DNA of 64,000 bases from Candidatus Polarisedimenticolaceae bacterium (GCA_036275915.1 DASUCV010000011.1:186001-250000), one strand, 5' to 3'. Positions 7,770-16,928 are shown, counted from the stretch's first letter. Made by a program: numbers and translations. The notes: a model not told the origin generated them from the letters alone.

Positions 7770-8138
7770 TCACCCGAAGAGCACGACGTGCAGGCCGACT
7801 TGGAGCTTCGGGAGGGGCACCGGCGGCGGACTCGGCAACGGCGGGAGTGCCAAGACGTGGCGCACCTCGACACGCACGTCGGGCTCGAACCCTTGCCGGA
7901 GTACCCAGCGCCCGTCGATCAGGAACCACGCGCGATCGTCATAGCGCGGGTCGACGGCGACGTAACACCGCTCCGGGACGCTGGGCCCGAACTTCTTCGC
8001 GAGCCCTGGCGGGAGACCGCCATGCTTCGCGTGGCCGGGAGGTTCGCCATGGTGGTGGTCGCCGCGGACGGGCTCGGCAGCGGAGACGATGCCGAAACAG
8101 AGCGCGGATGCGACGAGGATCGAGAGACTGGCTCGCAT
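7770..8138 (-). CDS. secreted protein, RcnB-like / Pro-rich
   Basis: A small exported protein (122 aa). The ATG at 8138 has a GGAGGT site six bases upstream, and residues 1-21 form a signal peptide (LSILVASALCFGIVSAAEP). A His/Gly-rich linker (GDHHHGEPPGHAKHG) leads into LPPGLAKKFG and a short domain with DDRAWFLIDGRWVL, similar in style to periplasmic RcnB/YXWGXW-type proteins. The C-terminus is Pro-rich. The His-rich linker could bind metal, but the function is unknown. It is divergent from yqeY, and the 262-base gap between them shows no clear element. Confidence 0.7.
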   Translation of the reverse strand: MRASLSILVASALCFGIVSAAEPVRGDHHHGEPPGHAKHGGLPPGLAKKFGPSVPERCYVAVDPRYDDRAWFLIDGRWVLRQGFEPDVRVEVRHVLALPPLPSPPPVPLPKLQVGLHVVLFG

Positions 8139-8400
8139 GAGGCACCTCCGAAGTCGTTGGCGCGATGGCCGATGCGATTGACCCCGCTCGACCAAGCAGG
8201 AGACAGTGCTATCCCCGTGCCAGGTGCGAACACACGGTCTTTTCATCGGCGCGTGCGTCATTTCTACCCGTCTCGTGACCAGGGCGCGATAGTCGAGATA
8301 CACGGATGGGGCGCCCTCCCGCGCGTCCGTGCGTCGAGGTGAGTTCGGTGCGCCGATGGTATCGTCGGTCGTTGGATTCCACTCAGCGACCGAGAGACAC

Positions 8401-8862
8401 ATGAAGATCAGAGAACGCATCGTCGCCGATCTGACCGCCGCGATGAAGGCCAAGGACACGCTGCGGCTCGGTGTCGTCCGCATGCTCAAGTCGAAGATCA
8501 TGGAGGCCGAGGTCGAGCAGCGGACGCGCAAGGGTCCGGACTACGTCCTCGAAGATGCGGAATCCCTTGCGGTGATCGCCGCGTACGCCAAGCAGCGCCG
8601 CGATTCCATCGAGGCCTTCCGGAACGGTGGGAAAGAAGACCTCGCGACCAAGGAAGAGGCCGAGCTCGCGATCGTTCAGCAGTACTTGCCTGCCCAGATG
8701 TCCGACGATGAGGTCCGCCGGATCGTCGCCGCCGCGATCGCCGAGACGGGAGCGACCTCGGCGAAGGAGATGGGGGCGATCATGAAGATCGTGATGCCGA
8801 AGCTGAAAGGTGCGGCCGACGGCGCTGTTGTGAACCGGATCGTCCGCGAGCTGTTGGCCTGA
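8401..8862 (+). CDS. yqeY: GatB/YqeY domain protein
   Basis: A complete YqeY-family protein (153 aa), homologous to the tRNA-binding tail domain of the GatB subunit of the Asp/Glu-tRNA amidotransferase but freestanding. Landmarks are MKIRERIVADLTAAMKAKD at the start, LRLGVVRMLKSKI, AAYAKQRRDSIEAFRNGG, AIVQQYLPAQMSDDEV and the C-terminal MGAIMKIVMPKLKGAADG. The start at 8401 follows a GAGAG site; the upstream in-frame extension is not conserved. Its in vivo role is not settled. It ends 57 bp from the convergent phosphatase gene. Confidence 0.92.
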   Translation: MKIRERIVADLTAAMKAKDTLRLGVVRMLKSKIMEAEVEQRTRKGPDYVLEDAESLAVIAAYAKQRRDSIEAFRNGGKEDLATKEEAELAIVQQYLPAQMSDDEVRRIVAAAIAETGATSAKEMGAIMKIVMPKLKGAADGAVVNRIVRELLA

Positions 8863-8919
8863 AGCAGGCGGGGCGCGTTCCTCGCAGCCTCCCGCGATCG
8901 CCCACGACCGTGACGGCCT

Positions 8920-9765
8920 TCAGGACCGCTTGACCACCACGTACGAAATGTCGTCGTCCGCCGGCCCGTAGGCGACGATCGCCTTCCGCAGTCGCGCGCA
9001 GATCTCGGTCGCCGAGAGATCCTTCGCATCGTCCAGGCACGGCTCGAGGCCTTCGGCCAGGAAGCGCCCGTCGGCGTGGTCGAAGAGTCCGTCGGTGGCC
9101 AGGAGGAGGATGTCCCCCGAGCCGAGGAGCTCGATCTCGTTGACGCGGGCGCCGGTGGACGCGGGGAAGATGCCGATGAGCGATTCGGAGATGGTGCGCT
9201 CCGCGCCGAGGGGCATGATCCTGCTGAACTCGCGCGAGAAGACCCGCGGCGGCGTGTGGCCGGCGGAGAGGTAGCGGAAGCGTCCCTTGTCGGTGATCTC
9301 GCCGTAGATCAGCGCGATGAGCTTCTTGATGTTCGTCGATTCGTAGAAGCGCGTCCGGATGTGCTCGAACAGGCGGGTCGTGATCTGGCCGAACATCTCG
9401 AGCTCGTAGTGGGCGCCGACCAGAAACGCCTGGTGGAGCATCGCGGCGACGAGCGCATCGGTCAGGCGGTGGCCGGCGACATCGGCGAGGAGGATTCCGG
9501 CGCGGTGCTTGTTCTCGCGAAGCTGCGCCGCGAGGTCCGACCTGCCCGCGGCGGCCGCCTTCGCCGCGAGATCGTCGAGGTCGTAGCGCCTGTTGAAGTC
9601 AACGTAGACGATGTGGTCGCCGCCGAGCACGCCGTTCAGCGGCAGCGAGTCGGAGTCGATGTCGATCCCCGCGAGGCGCGGCCTCTCGCCCGCCGATGGC
9701 TTCAGGAATTTCATGATGTAAGAGAAGTTCCGAAGCTCGTCCGAGATCACATCCGCGCCGTTCAT
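8920..9765 (-). CDS. SpoIIE-type PP2C serine phosphatase
   Basis: A stand-alone PP2C-like phosphatase of the SpoIIE/RsbU type (281 aa) with no sensor domain. The metal-binding aspartates lie in ILLADVAGH, LLLATDGLFDHAD and the C-terminal GPADDDISYVVV. Such enzymes dephosphorylate anti-anti-sigma factors in partner-switching pathways that control sigma factors or biofilm traits. The start at MNGADVISDELR has an AGGAGG site; an earlier in-frame ATG lacks one. No anti-sigma partner is encoded nearby, so its target is unknown. Confidence 0.85.
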   Translation of the reverse strand: MNGADVISDELRNFSYIMKFLKPSAGERPRLAGIDIDSDSLPLNGVLGGDHIVYVDFNRRYDLDDLAAKAAAAGRSDLAAQLRENKHRAGILLADVAGHRLTDALVAAMLHQAFLVGAHYELEMFGQITTRLFEHIRTRFYESTNIKKLIALIYGEITDKGRFRYLSAGHTPPRVFSREFSRIMPLGAERTISESLIGIFPASTGARVNEIELLGSGDILLLATDGLFDHADGRFLAEGLEPCLDDAKDLSATEICARLRKAIVAYGPADDDISYVVVKRS

Positions 9766-9902
9766 CGCCTGTCCTCCTTGGCCGGGCATGGTAGGGCAGG
9801 CGCCGCATCGACGCCCGCGCGCGGCATTGCCGGATCGGCGCTCGGGCCTACTTCCTCCAGTCGATTTCCCGACCAAACGCACTTCCGGACGTACTACTCG
9901 GC

Positions 9903-10454
9903 ATGAAAGCCATTCTCTCGACCCTCGCGCTCTGCCTTCTCCTCGCGTCCACCTCTCACGCAGGCATGTGCCCCGCCGACAAGGTCATCCCGGGGCCTTC
10001 CGAGCGGACCGTGGCCGGGTTCGACATCAAGCGCGACACGATGTCGGCTGTCGATACGCGCATGGGGAAGCCGCAGAAGTCGAAGTACCTCTTCTTCGAC
10101 CGCGACGCGGAAGGCCAGCAGTGGGTCAAGCACAAGTGGACCCGCGGCGAGACCGCGCTCGGCGTCTCGGGACACGGCGACAGAATCGAGATCCTTCAGA
10201 TCAGCAGCGACCGTGCCGACGCGACGTACGCCAGCGGGCGGGGACTGCGGCTGGGCGATGCCCGCAAGAGGGTCGAGGCGTTGTACGGGACGACGTTCGT
10301 CGACGGGCACGTCACCGGCCCCGAGATCGGCGAGCGCACGGTGACCTACTGCTATGACGACGGCATCGAGCTGAGCGTCGGTTACGACAGCGCCGACTCG
10401 GTGACCGCGATCCGCGTGACCAATCCCATTGCGCGAGTACTCTCGCGGATGTAG
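9903..10454 (+). CDS. secreted protein of unknown function
   Basis: An exported protein (183 aa) with a signal peptide at residues 1-20 (MKAILSTLALCLLLASTSHA) and a cysteine at residue 23. The mature part has GFDIKRDTMSAVDTRMGKP, a repeated beta pattern, and ASGRGLRLGDARKRVEALYG, which recalls lipoprotein domains of the BamE/SmpA style (short repeats around 'G-[LM]-x-L-G-D'). The family is uncertain. It is divergent from the SpoIIE phosphatase, and its start is about 137 bp from that gene's start. Confidence 0.72.
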   Translation: MKAILSTLALCLLLASTSHAGMCPADKVIPGPSERTVAGFDIKRDTMSAVDTRMGKPQKSKYLFFDRDAEGQQWVKHKWTRGETALGVSGHGDRIEILQISSDRADATYASGRGLRLGDARKRVEALYGTTFVDGHVTGPEIGERTVTYCYDDGIELSVGYDSADSVTAIRVTNPIARVLSRM

Positions 10455-10709
10455 CGGCGTCGGTTTCTCGTAGTCATCACCTCACGATCGTGGCGCGCGA
10501 AGCCCGCTTTGGGTGGCGATCGACACGCGAGTACGAAAACGCCTCAGAACGTAGCGCGATGCCACACCGGTCTCGGTCACGACTCAGGGAATTGCCCCGA
10601 TCCGTCACCGCGGCCGCTCATCGCGCGCTGGCACGTCGTTCGCGAGGAGGTTTTCACCGGAGACACGATCGTACGAAAAGGAAGGTGTTGTAATGAGAGC
10701 TCCTGAGCC

Positions 10710-11144
10710 ATGAACGTCGAATTCGCCCCCACGCTCCGCACGCCGCCGGCGCTCCGGGTGGCGCCGCGCCCTCATTCAGCCCGGGTTCTCGTCGTCGAAG
10801 ACGACGAAGCGATGCGCGAGTGGCTCGGAGAGCTGATCGACGAGGAAGGATTCGAGGCGGTCACCGCCCCCGACGCACTGACCGGCATGCTGCTCCTTCT
10901 GGCCGAAGGGGCGGACATCGTCGTGACCGACTGGCGGATGCCGATCTATGACGGGTTGCGGTTGCTCGAGTCGTGCCGGCGGCTGAAGCCGCGCCTTCCC
11001 GTGGTGATGCTCACCGGCTACGCCGACCCGTGGCTCGAGGATCGCGTCCGCCGCCTGGGCGGCATCCTGCTCACGAAGCCGTTCGACCCGGCTGACTTGA
11101 TCGCGCAGGTGCGGCGGGCCGCGGCTTCACCACGCGTGGCGTGA
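10710..11144 (+). CDS. response regulator receiver protein (single domain)
   Basis: A CheY-like receiver (144 aa) with a short unconserved N-terminal arm of about 25 residues. The phospho-acceptor Asp is in IVVTDWRMP, the acidic pair in VVEDDEAMREW, and the conserved Lys in LLTKPFDP. It has no output domain, so it should act by protein contact. No kinase gene is adjacent. The 255-base gap upstream holds no gene I can support, and the gene ends 18 bp from the convergent secreted-protein gene; GACCCG-T-CGGGTC lies in that gap. Confidence 0.88.
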   Translation: MNVEFAPTLRTPPALRVAPRPHSARVLVVEDDEAMREWLGELIDEEGFEAVTAPDALTGMLLLLAEGADIVVTDWRMPIYDGLRLLESCRRLKPRLPVVMLTGYADPWLEDRVRRLGGILLTKPFDPADLIAQVRRAAASPRVA

Positions 11145-11162
11145 TCGAGACCCGTCGGGTCG

Positions 11163-12107
11163 CTACTTGCAGCCGGTGGTGACGACCGAATCGGTCCCGT
11201 CCATCGTCTGCCCGGTGACCAACGTCCCGCGAAGCACCGCGGAGGTCGTGCCGCAGCGGATGCCCGTCGACTGGGTCTTGAACGTCAGGACAAGGTCGAG
11301 ATCGCCGTCCAGATCGACGTCTTGATACGAGTAGTGCACGGGACCGGTCTCGGTCCCGGTCTTGCCGAACCTGACCGTGGAGGGGACGACGCTCCTCGCG
11401 TCGAAGCCCGGCACCGAGAGGATCGCGACCGGGGTCACGCCCTTGCTTCGAGGGTTGATCGTGTTGGGAAAGCTCCCGGGCTGGATGTCGATGGGGAGCG
11501 ACGTGATCGCGAAGTACTCGAGCGAGCCGCCGAAGACGACCCCCGCGGGGTTGCAATCATAGGTGGTACAACCGAACGAGGCGTTCGCCCCATCGATGGT
11601 GATGATGTTCGCGCCGGGGACGAGGAACGGGGTGAGATCGAACGTCGTGAGGGAGGCGGAAGCCGCCGCGGAAGCGCCTGCGTCCGTCAGGCTTCCGATG
11701 GTTCCGGCAGGCGCTCCGTTCACGAGTACCTTCGCGAAATCGTCGGCGGCGATCCGAATGGTGCCGCTCACCGGTGGTCCCGCGAGAAAGAACGCGTTCG
11801 TGAACAGGACCTCCGGATCGGTGCTGATCGGAGTACTGCCCGCGAGCCCCGGAGCCCAGATCCAGGTTGCTCCCGGGATCTCGGACAATTGACTGTCCGC
11901 TCCCCAGACGCCTCCAGGTGCGGCCGTGCAGTTGGGTGGAAGCGGGGCGCCGGGAGCGCCGCACACGCTCTGCGCGAAGCCGAGAGGGTTCCCCTGCGGG
12001 TCGGTGACCGACCAGGACGTGTCGGAGACGAATGTGATGGTTTGTGTCTGCGCCGCGACGCGCAATGACAATAACGTAACTCCGGCGATCACGAAAAGCG
12101 TTCTCAT
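11163..12107 (-). CDS. secreted protein with C-terminal INPRSKG calcium-type domain
   Basis: An exported protein (314 aa) with a signal peptide (MRTLFVIAGVTLLSLRVAAQ) and a good AGGTGGGG site. The N-terminal half has Trp/Thr-rich beta segments (SDTSWSVTD, TWIWAPGLAG) with ADDFAKVLVNGAPAG, as in lectin-like beta sandwiches. The C-terminal part contains LPIDIQPGSFPNTINPRSKG, TPVAILSVPGFDA and DVDLDGDLDLVLTF. This is a widely seen extracellular module with a calcium-loop-like Asp cluster. The target of the protein is unknown. It lies downstream of mgtE on the same strand. Confidence 0.75.
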   Translation of the reverse strand: MRTLFVIAGVTLLSLRVAAQTQTITFVSDTSWSVTDPQGNPLGFAQSVCGAPGAPLPPNCTAAPGGVWGADSQLSEIPGATWIWAPGLAGSTPISTDPEVLFTNAFFLAGPPVSGTIRIAADDFAKVLVNGAPAGTIGSLTDAGASAAASASLTTFDLTPFLVPGANIITIDGANASFGCTTYDCNPAGVVFGGSLEYFAITSLPIDIQPGSFPNTINPRSKGVTPVAILSVPGFDARSVVPSTVRFGKTGTETGPVHYSYQDVDLDGDLDLVLTFKTQSTGIRCGTTSAVLRGTLVTGQTMDGTDSVVTTGCK

Positions 12108-12246
12108 ACCCCACCTCTTTCCGCCCCGTCCCGGCAAATGACACGCCCCCATAAGACCGGATACGCCGAACGGGACGCGGTGTCAACTTGGTCCGCGTTC
12201 TCACGAGCAAGATGCGTGCTCGACGGAGCGTGACCGGAGCCTGGGG

Positions 12247-13626
12247 CTACAGCAGCGTGCCACGCAAGATCACGATACCGACGCTGAAGTAGATGACGAG
12301 GCCCGTGACGTCGACGAGCGTGGCGACGAAGGGAGCGGAAGAGGTCGCTGGGTCGAAACCGAGTCGGCGAAGGACGAACGGCAGCATCGAGCCTGCGAGC
12401 GTTCCCCACAGAACGATCCCGATAAGCGCGAGACCGACCGTCAATGCCACGAGCAGCCAGTGGGGGCCGTAGAGATTCGAGAAAAACGACCAAACCGTGA
12501 TGCGGAGGAAGCCGATCGTACCGAGGATGCCGCCGAGGGCGAGGCCGGAGAAGACCTCGCGCCGCGCCACGCGCCACCAGTCGCGGAGCTTCACCTCTCC
12601 AAGCGCAAGCGCGCGAATGACCAAGGTCGATGCCTGCGATCCGGAGTTCCCGCCGCTCGAGATGATGAGGGGGACGAACAGCGCCAGGACGACCGCCTTC
12701 GCGATCTCCTTCTCGAAGAAGCCCATCGCGGTCGCCGTCAGCATCTCTCCGAGGAACAGGATCACGAGCCAGCCCGCCCGCTTCCTCACGAGCCGGGCAA
12801 GAGAGATCTCCATGTAGGGCTCTTCCAGCGCCTCGGAGCCGCCGACCCGCTGGATTTCCCTCGTCGCCGCTCTCTCGGCCACCTCGAGGACGTCGTCGAT
12901 CGTCACGATGCCGATCAAGACGCCCGCCGAGTCCGTGACCGGAAGCGCCTTGAGATCCTGCTGCTGGAACACCTGCACGGCATCCCGCTGGCGATCCGTC
13001 GCCTTGAGTGCCACGTAGCGGTAGTCCATGAGATCGGAGACCTTGGCGGTGAGCGGCGCCAGCAGGAAGCTGCGGATCCGGATGTCGTCGATCAGGATGC
13101 CCTTCTCGTCGACGACGTAGATCAGGCTCAGCGTCTCGCTGTCATGACCGCGCTCGCGCACGTGATCGAGAACCTGTTGCACCGTCCAGTCGGCCCGCAC
13201 GGCCACGTAGTGGGCGGTCATCAGGCGCCCGACGCTGTCCTCGGGGTAGCCGAGCATCCTGACGGCGTCGGCACGCTCCTTCGGCGTCAAGAGCTCGAGG
13301 AGCTGCTTCGTCGCGCTGGCGGGCATCTCCTCGAGAAGCAGCGTGCGATCGTCGTCCGGCATCCGATCGAGGATCGCCGTGACGTCATCTCTCGCCATTG
13401 CCTTGAGCAACCGTTCTTGCTGGTACGGCGCCAGGTAGCTGAACGTCTCGGCCGCGACCTCGCGAGGCAGGATGCGGAACAGAACGACTTCGTCCTCTCT
13501 TGACGCGTCGTCCAGCAGCTCCGCGATGTCGCGCGGCGGCCAGTTCTTGACCGCCTCTCTGCATGCGGCGTAATCGCCCTTGCGCAGGACCGCTTCGAGC
13601 TCTCTTTTCGTCTGCTGAACCGCCAT
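12247..13626 (-). CDS. mgtE: magnesium transporter MgtE
   Basis: A full-length MgtE channel (459 aa). In order it has the superhelical N domain (residues ~1-130, with FSYLAPYQQERLL), a CBS pair (PEDSVGRLMTAHYVAV and ALPVTDSAGVLIGIVTIDDV) and five membrane helices with the signature PLIISSGGNSGSQASTLVIR. It imports Mg2+, and its cytosolic domains close the pore when Mg2+ is plentiful. It lies 14 bp after the small membrane protein gene and probably belongs to the fpg operon. The start follows a GGGAG site. Confidence 0.95.
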   Translation of the reverse strand: MAVQQTKRELEAVLRKGDYAACREAVKNWPPRDIAELLDDASREDEVVLFRILPREVAAETFSYLAPYQQERLLKAMARDDVTAILDRMPDDDRTLLLEEMPASATKQLLELLTPKERADAVRMLGYPEDSVGRLMTAHYVAVRADWTVQQVLDHVRERGHDSETLSLIYVVDEKGILIDDIRIRSFLLAPLTAKVSDLMDYRYVALKATDRQRDAVQVFQQQDLKALPVTDSAGVLIGIVTIDDVLEVAERAATREIQRVGGSEALEEPYMEISLARLVRKRAGWLVILFLGEMLTATAMGFFEKEIAKAVVLALFVPLIISSGGNSGSQASTLVIRALALGEVKLRDWWRVARREVFSGLALGGILGTIGFLRITVWSFFSNLYGPHWLLVALTVGLALIGIVLWGTLAGSMLPFVLRRLGFDPATSSAPFVATLVDVTGLVIYFSVGIVILRGTLL

Positions 13627-13640
13627 GATCGATTCTCCCG

Positions 13641-14024
13641 TCAGTCCAGAGTGCCTCCCCGTCGCATTCTCCACAGTCCGCGTACGGAGAGGATCATCGT
13701 GACACCGCCGAGCGCGCCGAGCGCCCAGAGCGTCCAGACGAAGAAGAAGCCGCCGGGGGACGCGGCGTGCTCGGGATAGTGCGTGCCCCTCATGTGAATC
13801 ACCGGCATGCCTGCCGCGAGCAATCCCACGACGAACATGATGACGTGCCCGGTTCGAGTCCTGGCGAGCACGAGAGTGCTGTAGAGGAGGACCGCCAGGA
13901 CGACGAGCGCGGTGTTCGAGGACTCGGCCTTCGAGATCCCGCGGACGATGTCGTCGGTCACATGAAGCGTGAGCAGGAGGAGTGAAAGGAGGGACGTGAT
14001 CCTCAGCAGATTGTTGTTGGTCAT
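13641..14024 (-). CDS. small four-helix membrane protein
   Basis: An integral membrane protein (127 aa) with about four hydrophobic helices: residues ~8-22, ~38-54, ~60-77 and ~92-112. The last segment (FFFVWTLWALGALGGVTMIL) precedes a basic C-terminus. HVTDDIVRGI is polar between helices 1 and 2. The ATG overlaps the Fpg stop by 4 bp, and mgtE follows 14 bp downstream. No family was recognised. Confidence 0.72.
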   Translation of the reverse strand: MTNNNLLRITSLLSLLLLTLHVTDDIVRGISKAESSNTALVVLAVLLYSTLVLARTRTGHVIMFVVGLLAAGMPVIHMRGTHYPEHAASPGGFFFVWTLWALGALGGVTMILSVRGLWRMRRGGTLD

Positions 14025-14911
14025 CCGCGCTCCAGTTCGTCGAGCGTCTTCGGCCAGTCCTTTCCGAGGAGACGCGACATCGCCCGATCGGCGAGAAGGC
14101 GTCCACCGGTTTGACACCGCGCACAATAGTTCGCCTCGTTCTCGGCGTAGACGATACGCTGGACGGGTGAGCCGCATGCGGGGCACGGCTGCCGGAAGCG
14201 GCCGTGGACGGCCATGCCGGGCCGAAACGCGGTGACTTTCTCGGGGAACTTTCCGGCGGCTTCGGCGGTCAGGCGATCGCGCCAACCGATGAGTGTGTCG
14301 CGCACCGCGATCTGGAGGCGTGCGATCTCGGCGTCGTCGAGGTTGCGCGTGAGCTGGGCGGGGGAGAGGCGCGCGGCGTGGAGGATCTCGTCGGAGTAAG
14401 CGTTGCCGATGCCGCTGAAGATCGAGGGGTCGGTGAGCGCGCGCTTCAATGTCCGGTTCTCGCGCGTCAACGCGGCGCGGAACTGCGCGGGTGTGGCGTC
14501 GAGCGGCTCGATGCCGCCGCGCGCGAGGTCTTGGAGCGCTTGCTCGCCCCGCACCAGGTGGAGCGAGGCGCGCTTCTTCGAGCCCGCTTCGGTGAGCGTG
14601 AGCGTGCCCGCCGAGAAGTCGAAGGCGGCGAGCGCGACCTTGCCGGCCAGGGCGGCGCCCTTGTCCTTCCAGTGAAGACGGCCGGCGATCATCAGGTGGA
14701 TGGCGAGGAAGAGGTTGTCGTCCAAGACGATGACGACGCGCTTGCCGAGGCGCCGGACGCCGTGGACGCGCTGACCTTCCGCTTCTCGTATCGGCGGCGT
14801 GACCGAGCGGAGCAGGAACGGGCTCTTGAGCCTGATGCGCTCGAGCGTGGCGCCGTCGACGCGCGCGGCCAGAGCGGCGACGTAGACGTCGACGTCCGGC
14901 AGCTCGGGCAT
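14021..14911 (-). CDS. mutM: formamidopyrimidine-DNA glycosylase (Fpg/Nei family)
   Basis: A base-excision repair glycosylase/AP lyase (296 aa). After removal of Met1 the catalytic Pro2-Glu3 of MPELPD are exposed, which fixes the start at 14911. Other signatures are RRLGKRVVIVL, HLMIAGRLHW, the helix-two-turn-helix FSGIGNAYSDEIL and the C-terminal zinc finger CPACG...CARCQ. It removes oxidised purines or pyrimidines from DNA. HLMIAGR in place of HLGMTG suggests an Fpg/Nei subgroup, so the substrate range may differ from E. coli Fpg. It is first in a probable operon with a small membrane protein and mgtE. Confidence 0.92.
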   Translation of the reverse strand: MPELPDVDVYVAALAARVDGATLERIRLKSPFLLRSVTPPIREAEGQRVHGVRRLGKRVVIVLDDNLFLAIHLMIAGRLHWKDKGAALAGKVALAAFDFSAGTLTLTEAGSKKRASLHLVRGEQALQDLARGGIEPLDATPAQFRAALTRENRTLKRALTDPSIFSGIGNAYSDEILHAARLSPAQLTRNLDDAEIARLQIAVRDTLIGWRDRLTAEAAGKFPEKVTAFRPGMAVHGRFRQPCPACGSPVQRIVYAENEANYCARCQTGGRLLADRAMSRLLGKDWPKTLDELERG

Positions 14912-15065
14912 CAGCGCGATTTCCAGGAATTCATGGCGCAACAGACTCAAGCACTGTCAGGGCCGCGTCAAGTAACAGGAACTTAACCGTTAGAACGAGG
15001 AGGCTTTCGAACGCCGCAATGCCCCGCGCCGTACCCTCGATCCAGGCAGCACAAAGGGGGATCCG

Positions 15066-15399
15066 ATGGAACAGCGCAACGCGATCTTCGTCGGCATTCG
15101 AGGTTCTGGCGCTCGACCCAGCGACGGGTTCTGTAGCGTGGCGAACGTTTCTCAAGGGCGGCTCGTTCGTCAACGTCACGTTCGACGGGCAGAGAGTCGT
15201 GGCCGCGACGAAGGGCGAGGTCTTCGCCCTCGATCCCGCGACGGGTCACATCCTCTGGAACAACCGGCTCGAGGGAATGGGATTAGGGTTCGTCACGATT
15301 GCCGGGGCGGGGCAAGTGCCAGCGATGGCGCAGATTCAGAAGAACAGAGACGACGCCGGGGGCGCGGCGGCAGGAATGGCTGCGGCGGCCGGGAGCTAG
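15066..15399 (+). pseudogene. PQQ-repeat beta-propeller protein, frameshifted
   Basis: The gene opens with ATG at 15066 behind a GGGGGA site and reads MEQRNAIFVGIRG. Reading then shifts near 15100 into another frame that continues VLALDPATGSVAWRTFLKGG, then FVNVTFDGQRVVAATKGEVF and LDPATGHILWNNRLEG, ending at 15399. The two pieces join naturally as one short PQQ-type beta-propeller repeat protein (~110 aa) of a kind common in acidobacterial-like genomes. A one-base insertion or two-base loss (or a sequencing error) separates the frames. The repeats LDPATGxxxWxxxL are intact in the second frame. Confidence 0.6.
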
Positions 15400-15493
15400 G
15401 CCACCGACTCGAGCACGGTCGTCTGGGAGAGCCAGCTCGTGCCTTGGCACGCGAGCTCCTCGGCGCGAGGGAGTTGCTCGTCGTCGCTTGGCC

Positions 15494-15829
15494 CTAGCCG
15501 CGGTCTCGGTGGTTCACAGCGACATCGTAGGCGGGGTGAAGTCCGAGGGATTCACCCAAACACTCGTCCATCACGGAACAGTGCTGCTGATCGATAGCGT
15601 GTTGTGAGTCACGGAAGGCTTCCTTGGCGCGATCGATGCTCTCCGCCTCAACGGCGTACACAAGAAGTGGCCCTTCCCTGGTGGGAATGATGTAGGCCTG
15701 CTCCGCCCGAACCGTCTCCGCCTCAAAAGTCACCCGAACCTCTTCGGCTCTCGCGTTGAGCTCCGCAAGCCATGCGCGAAGGCGCGCTTCCTTTCCAGGC
15801 TTGATGCGACGAATGCTGACTCGCAGCAT
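15494..15829 (-). CDS. DUF6176-like small protein
   Basis: A cytoplasmic protein (111 aa) starting MLRVSIRRIKPGKEARLRAW, with a central AYIIPTREGPLLVYAVEAE and HAIDQQHCSVMDECLG near the end. The ferredoxin-like dimeric alpha/beta pattern fits the DUF6176 family of small stress or antibiotic-biosynthesis-monooxygenase-like proteins; its function is unknown. Its ATG overlaps the stop of the upstream TsaC/Sua5 gene by one base (TGATG), so translation is coupled. Confidence 0.72.
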   Translation of the reverse strand: MLRVSIRRIKPGKEARLRAWLAELNARAEEVRVTFEAETVRAEQAYIIPTREGPLLVYAVEAESIDRAKEAFRDSQHAIDQQHCSVMDECLGESLGLHPAYDVAVNHRDRG

Positions 15830-16893
15830 CAGTGCGACGCTCTCCTCAGCCGATCCGAGATCGCGAGGGCGAGTCCCTCCTGGCCCTGCGGCGGGTAGGC
15901 AAGGATCGCGGAGACGTCGCCCGCGTCGAGCTCGCGCAGCATCGTGAAGAGGTTGCGGGCGGCTTCTTCGAGGTCGCCGGACTGGGTCAATGCGCGCGTG
16001 ACGACCGGCAACGCGTAGCGCTTCTCGGCCTCGGCGGCCGCCTTCGCGACGGCTTTGCCATCGGCGAAGACGCCGATCAGACCGAGGTTCGTGGCGCCGC
16101 GGGGCAGGGCGTCGGGACCCGGGGCGATGAAGAGCGGCGTGCGAGGCGCGTAGTGCACCTCGCTCATGCCGGGCGAGGGCGCGGGCTTGCCGGCAGCGGG
16201 GGCGGTCGCTTGCGCAAGGCGGACGTGCGCGGCCGCTTCGATCGCCTCGGCGGCGATGCCACCGGGACGGAGGAGCGTGAGCGCGCCGCTCGGGCTGATC
16301 GCGACGACGGTCGATTCGACGCCGACGGTGCAGGCGCCTCCGTCGAGCACGATGCCGACGCGCTCGCCGAGCTCCTCGACGACATGCGCGGCGGTCGTGG
16401 GGCTGATGCGGCCGAAGCGGTTCGCGGACGGTGCGGCGAGCGGGATCTCGGCAGCCTTGAGGAGCGCCTGCGCGACGGGATGGCTGGGCATGCGGATGGC
16501 GACGGTGTCGAGGCCGCTCGTCACGAGGTCGGGGATCTTCTTGCCGCGCGGGAGGACGAGGGTGAGCGGGCCGGGCCAGAACTTCCTCAAGAGGACGTCG
16601 GCGCGCTCTCTCGCCAGCTGGGGGAGCCCCTTCACGCTGACGACGCCGATGTCCTCGAGGCCACCGAGGACCTCTCGCTCGAGCGGGCCTTCGGGGCGGA
16701 CGACGTGGACGATGAGCGGGTCGAAGCTGGGGCGCTCCTTTGCGGCGAAGATGCGGGCAACGGCGGCGGCGTCGAAGGCATTGGCGGCGAGGCCGTAAAC
16801 CGTCTCGGTCGGAAGGCCGATCAGCTCGCCGCGGCGCAGGGCGTCGGCCGCGCGGCGCACGTTGTCGGCGGTCGGTGTGAGGATGGTGGCCAC
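15829..16893 (-). CDS. tsaC: threonylcarbamoyl-AMP synthase (Sua5/TsaC type)
   Basis: A Sua5-type enzyme (354 aa) that makes threonylcarbamoyl-AMP from Thr, bicarbonate and ATP for the t6A37 tRNA modification. The YrdC domain (residues ~1-210) has LPTETVYGLAANAFD, IFAAKERPSFDPL, FWPGPLTLVL and LAAPSANRFGRISPT. The Pro-rich linker with SPGMSEVHYAPRTPL leads to the Sua5 C-terminal domain. I use GTG at 16893, seven bases after GGGGG and in line with the conserved N-terminus. An in-frame ATG further upstream would overlap the divergent phosphoesterase gene. It is translationally coupled to the DUF6176-like gene. Confidence 0.92.
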   Translation of the reverse strand: MATILTPTADNVRRAADALRRGELIGLPTETVYGLAANAFDAAAVARIFAAKERPSFDPLIVHVVRPEGPLEREVLGGLEDIGVVSVKGLPQLARERADVLLRKFWPGPLTLVLPRGKKIPDLVTSGLDTVAIRMPSHPVAQALLKAAEIPLAAPSANRFGRISPTTAAHVVEELGERVGIVLDGGACTVGVESTVVAISPSGALTLLRPGGIAAEAIEAAAHVRLAQATAPAAGKPAPSPGMSEVHYAPRTPLFIAPGPDALPRGATNLGLIGVFADGKAVAKAAAEAEKRYALPVVTRALTQSGDLEEAARNLFTMLRELDAGDVSAILAYPPQGQEGLALAISDRLRRASH

Positions 16894-16928
16894 GATGCGT
16901 CCCCCGGAGGCTCGCCATAATAGCGGCC

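Noticed and set aside
8139-8400. Possible start codons upstream of yqeY and of the RcnB-like gene.
   Set aside because: The in-frame extensions are unconserved and lack ribosome sites; the 262-base gap is treated as intergenic.
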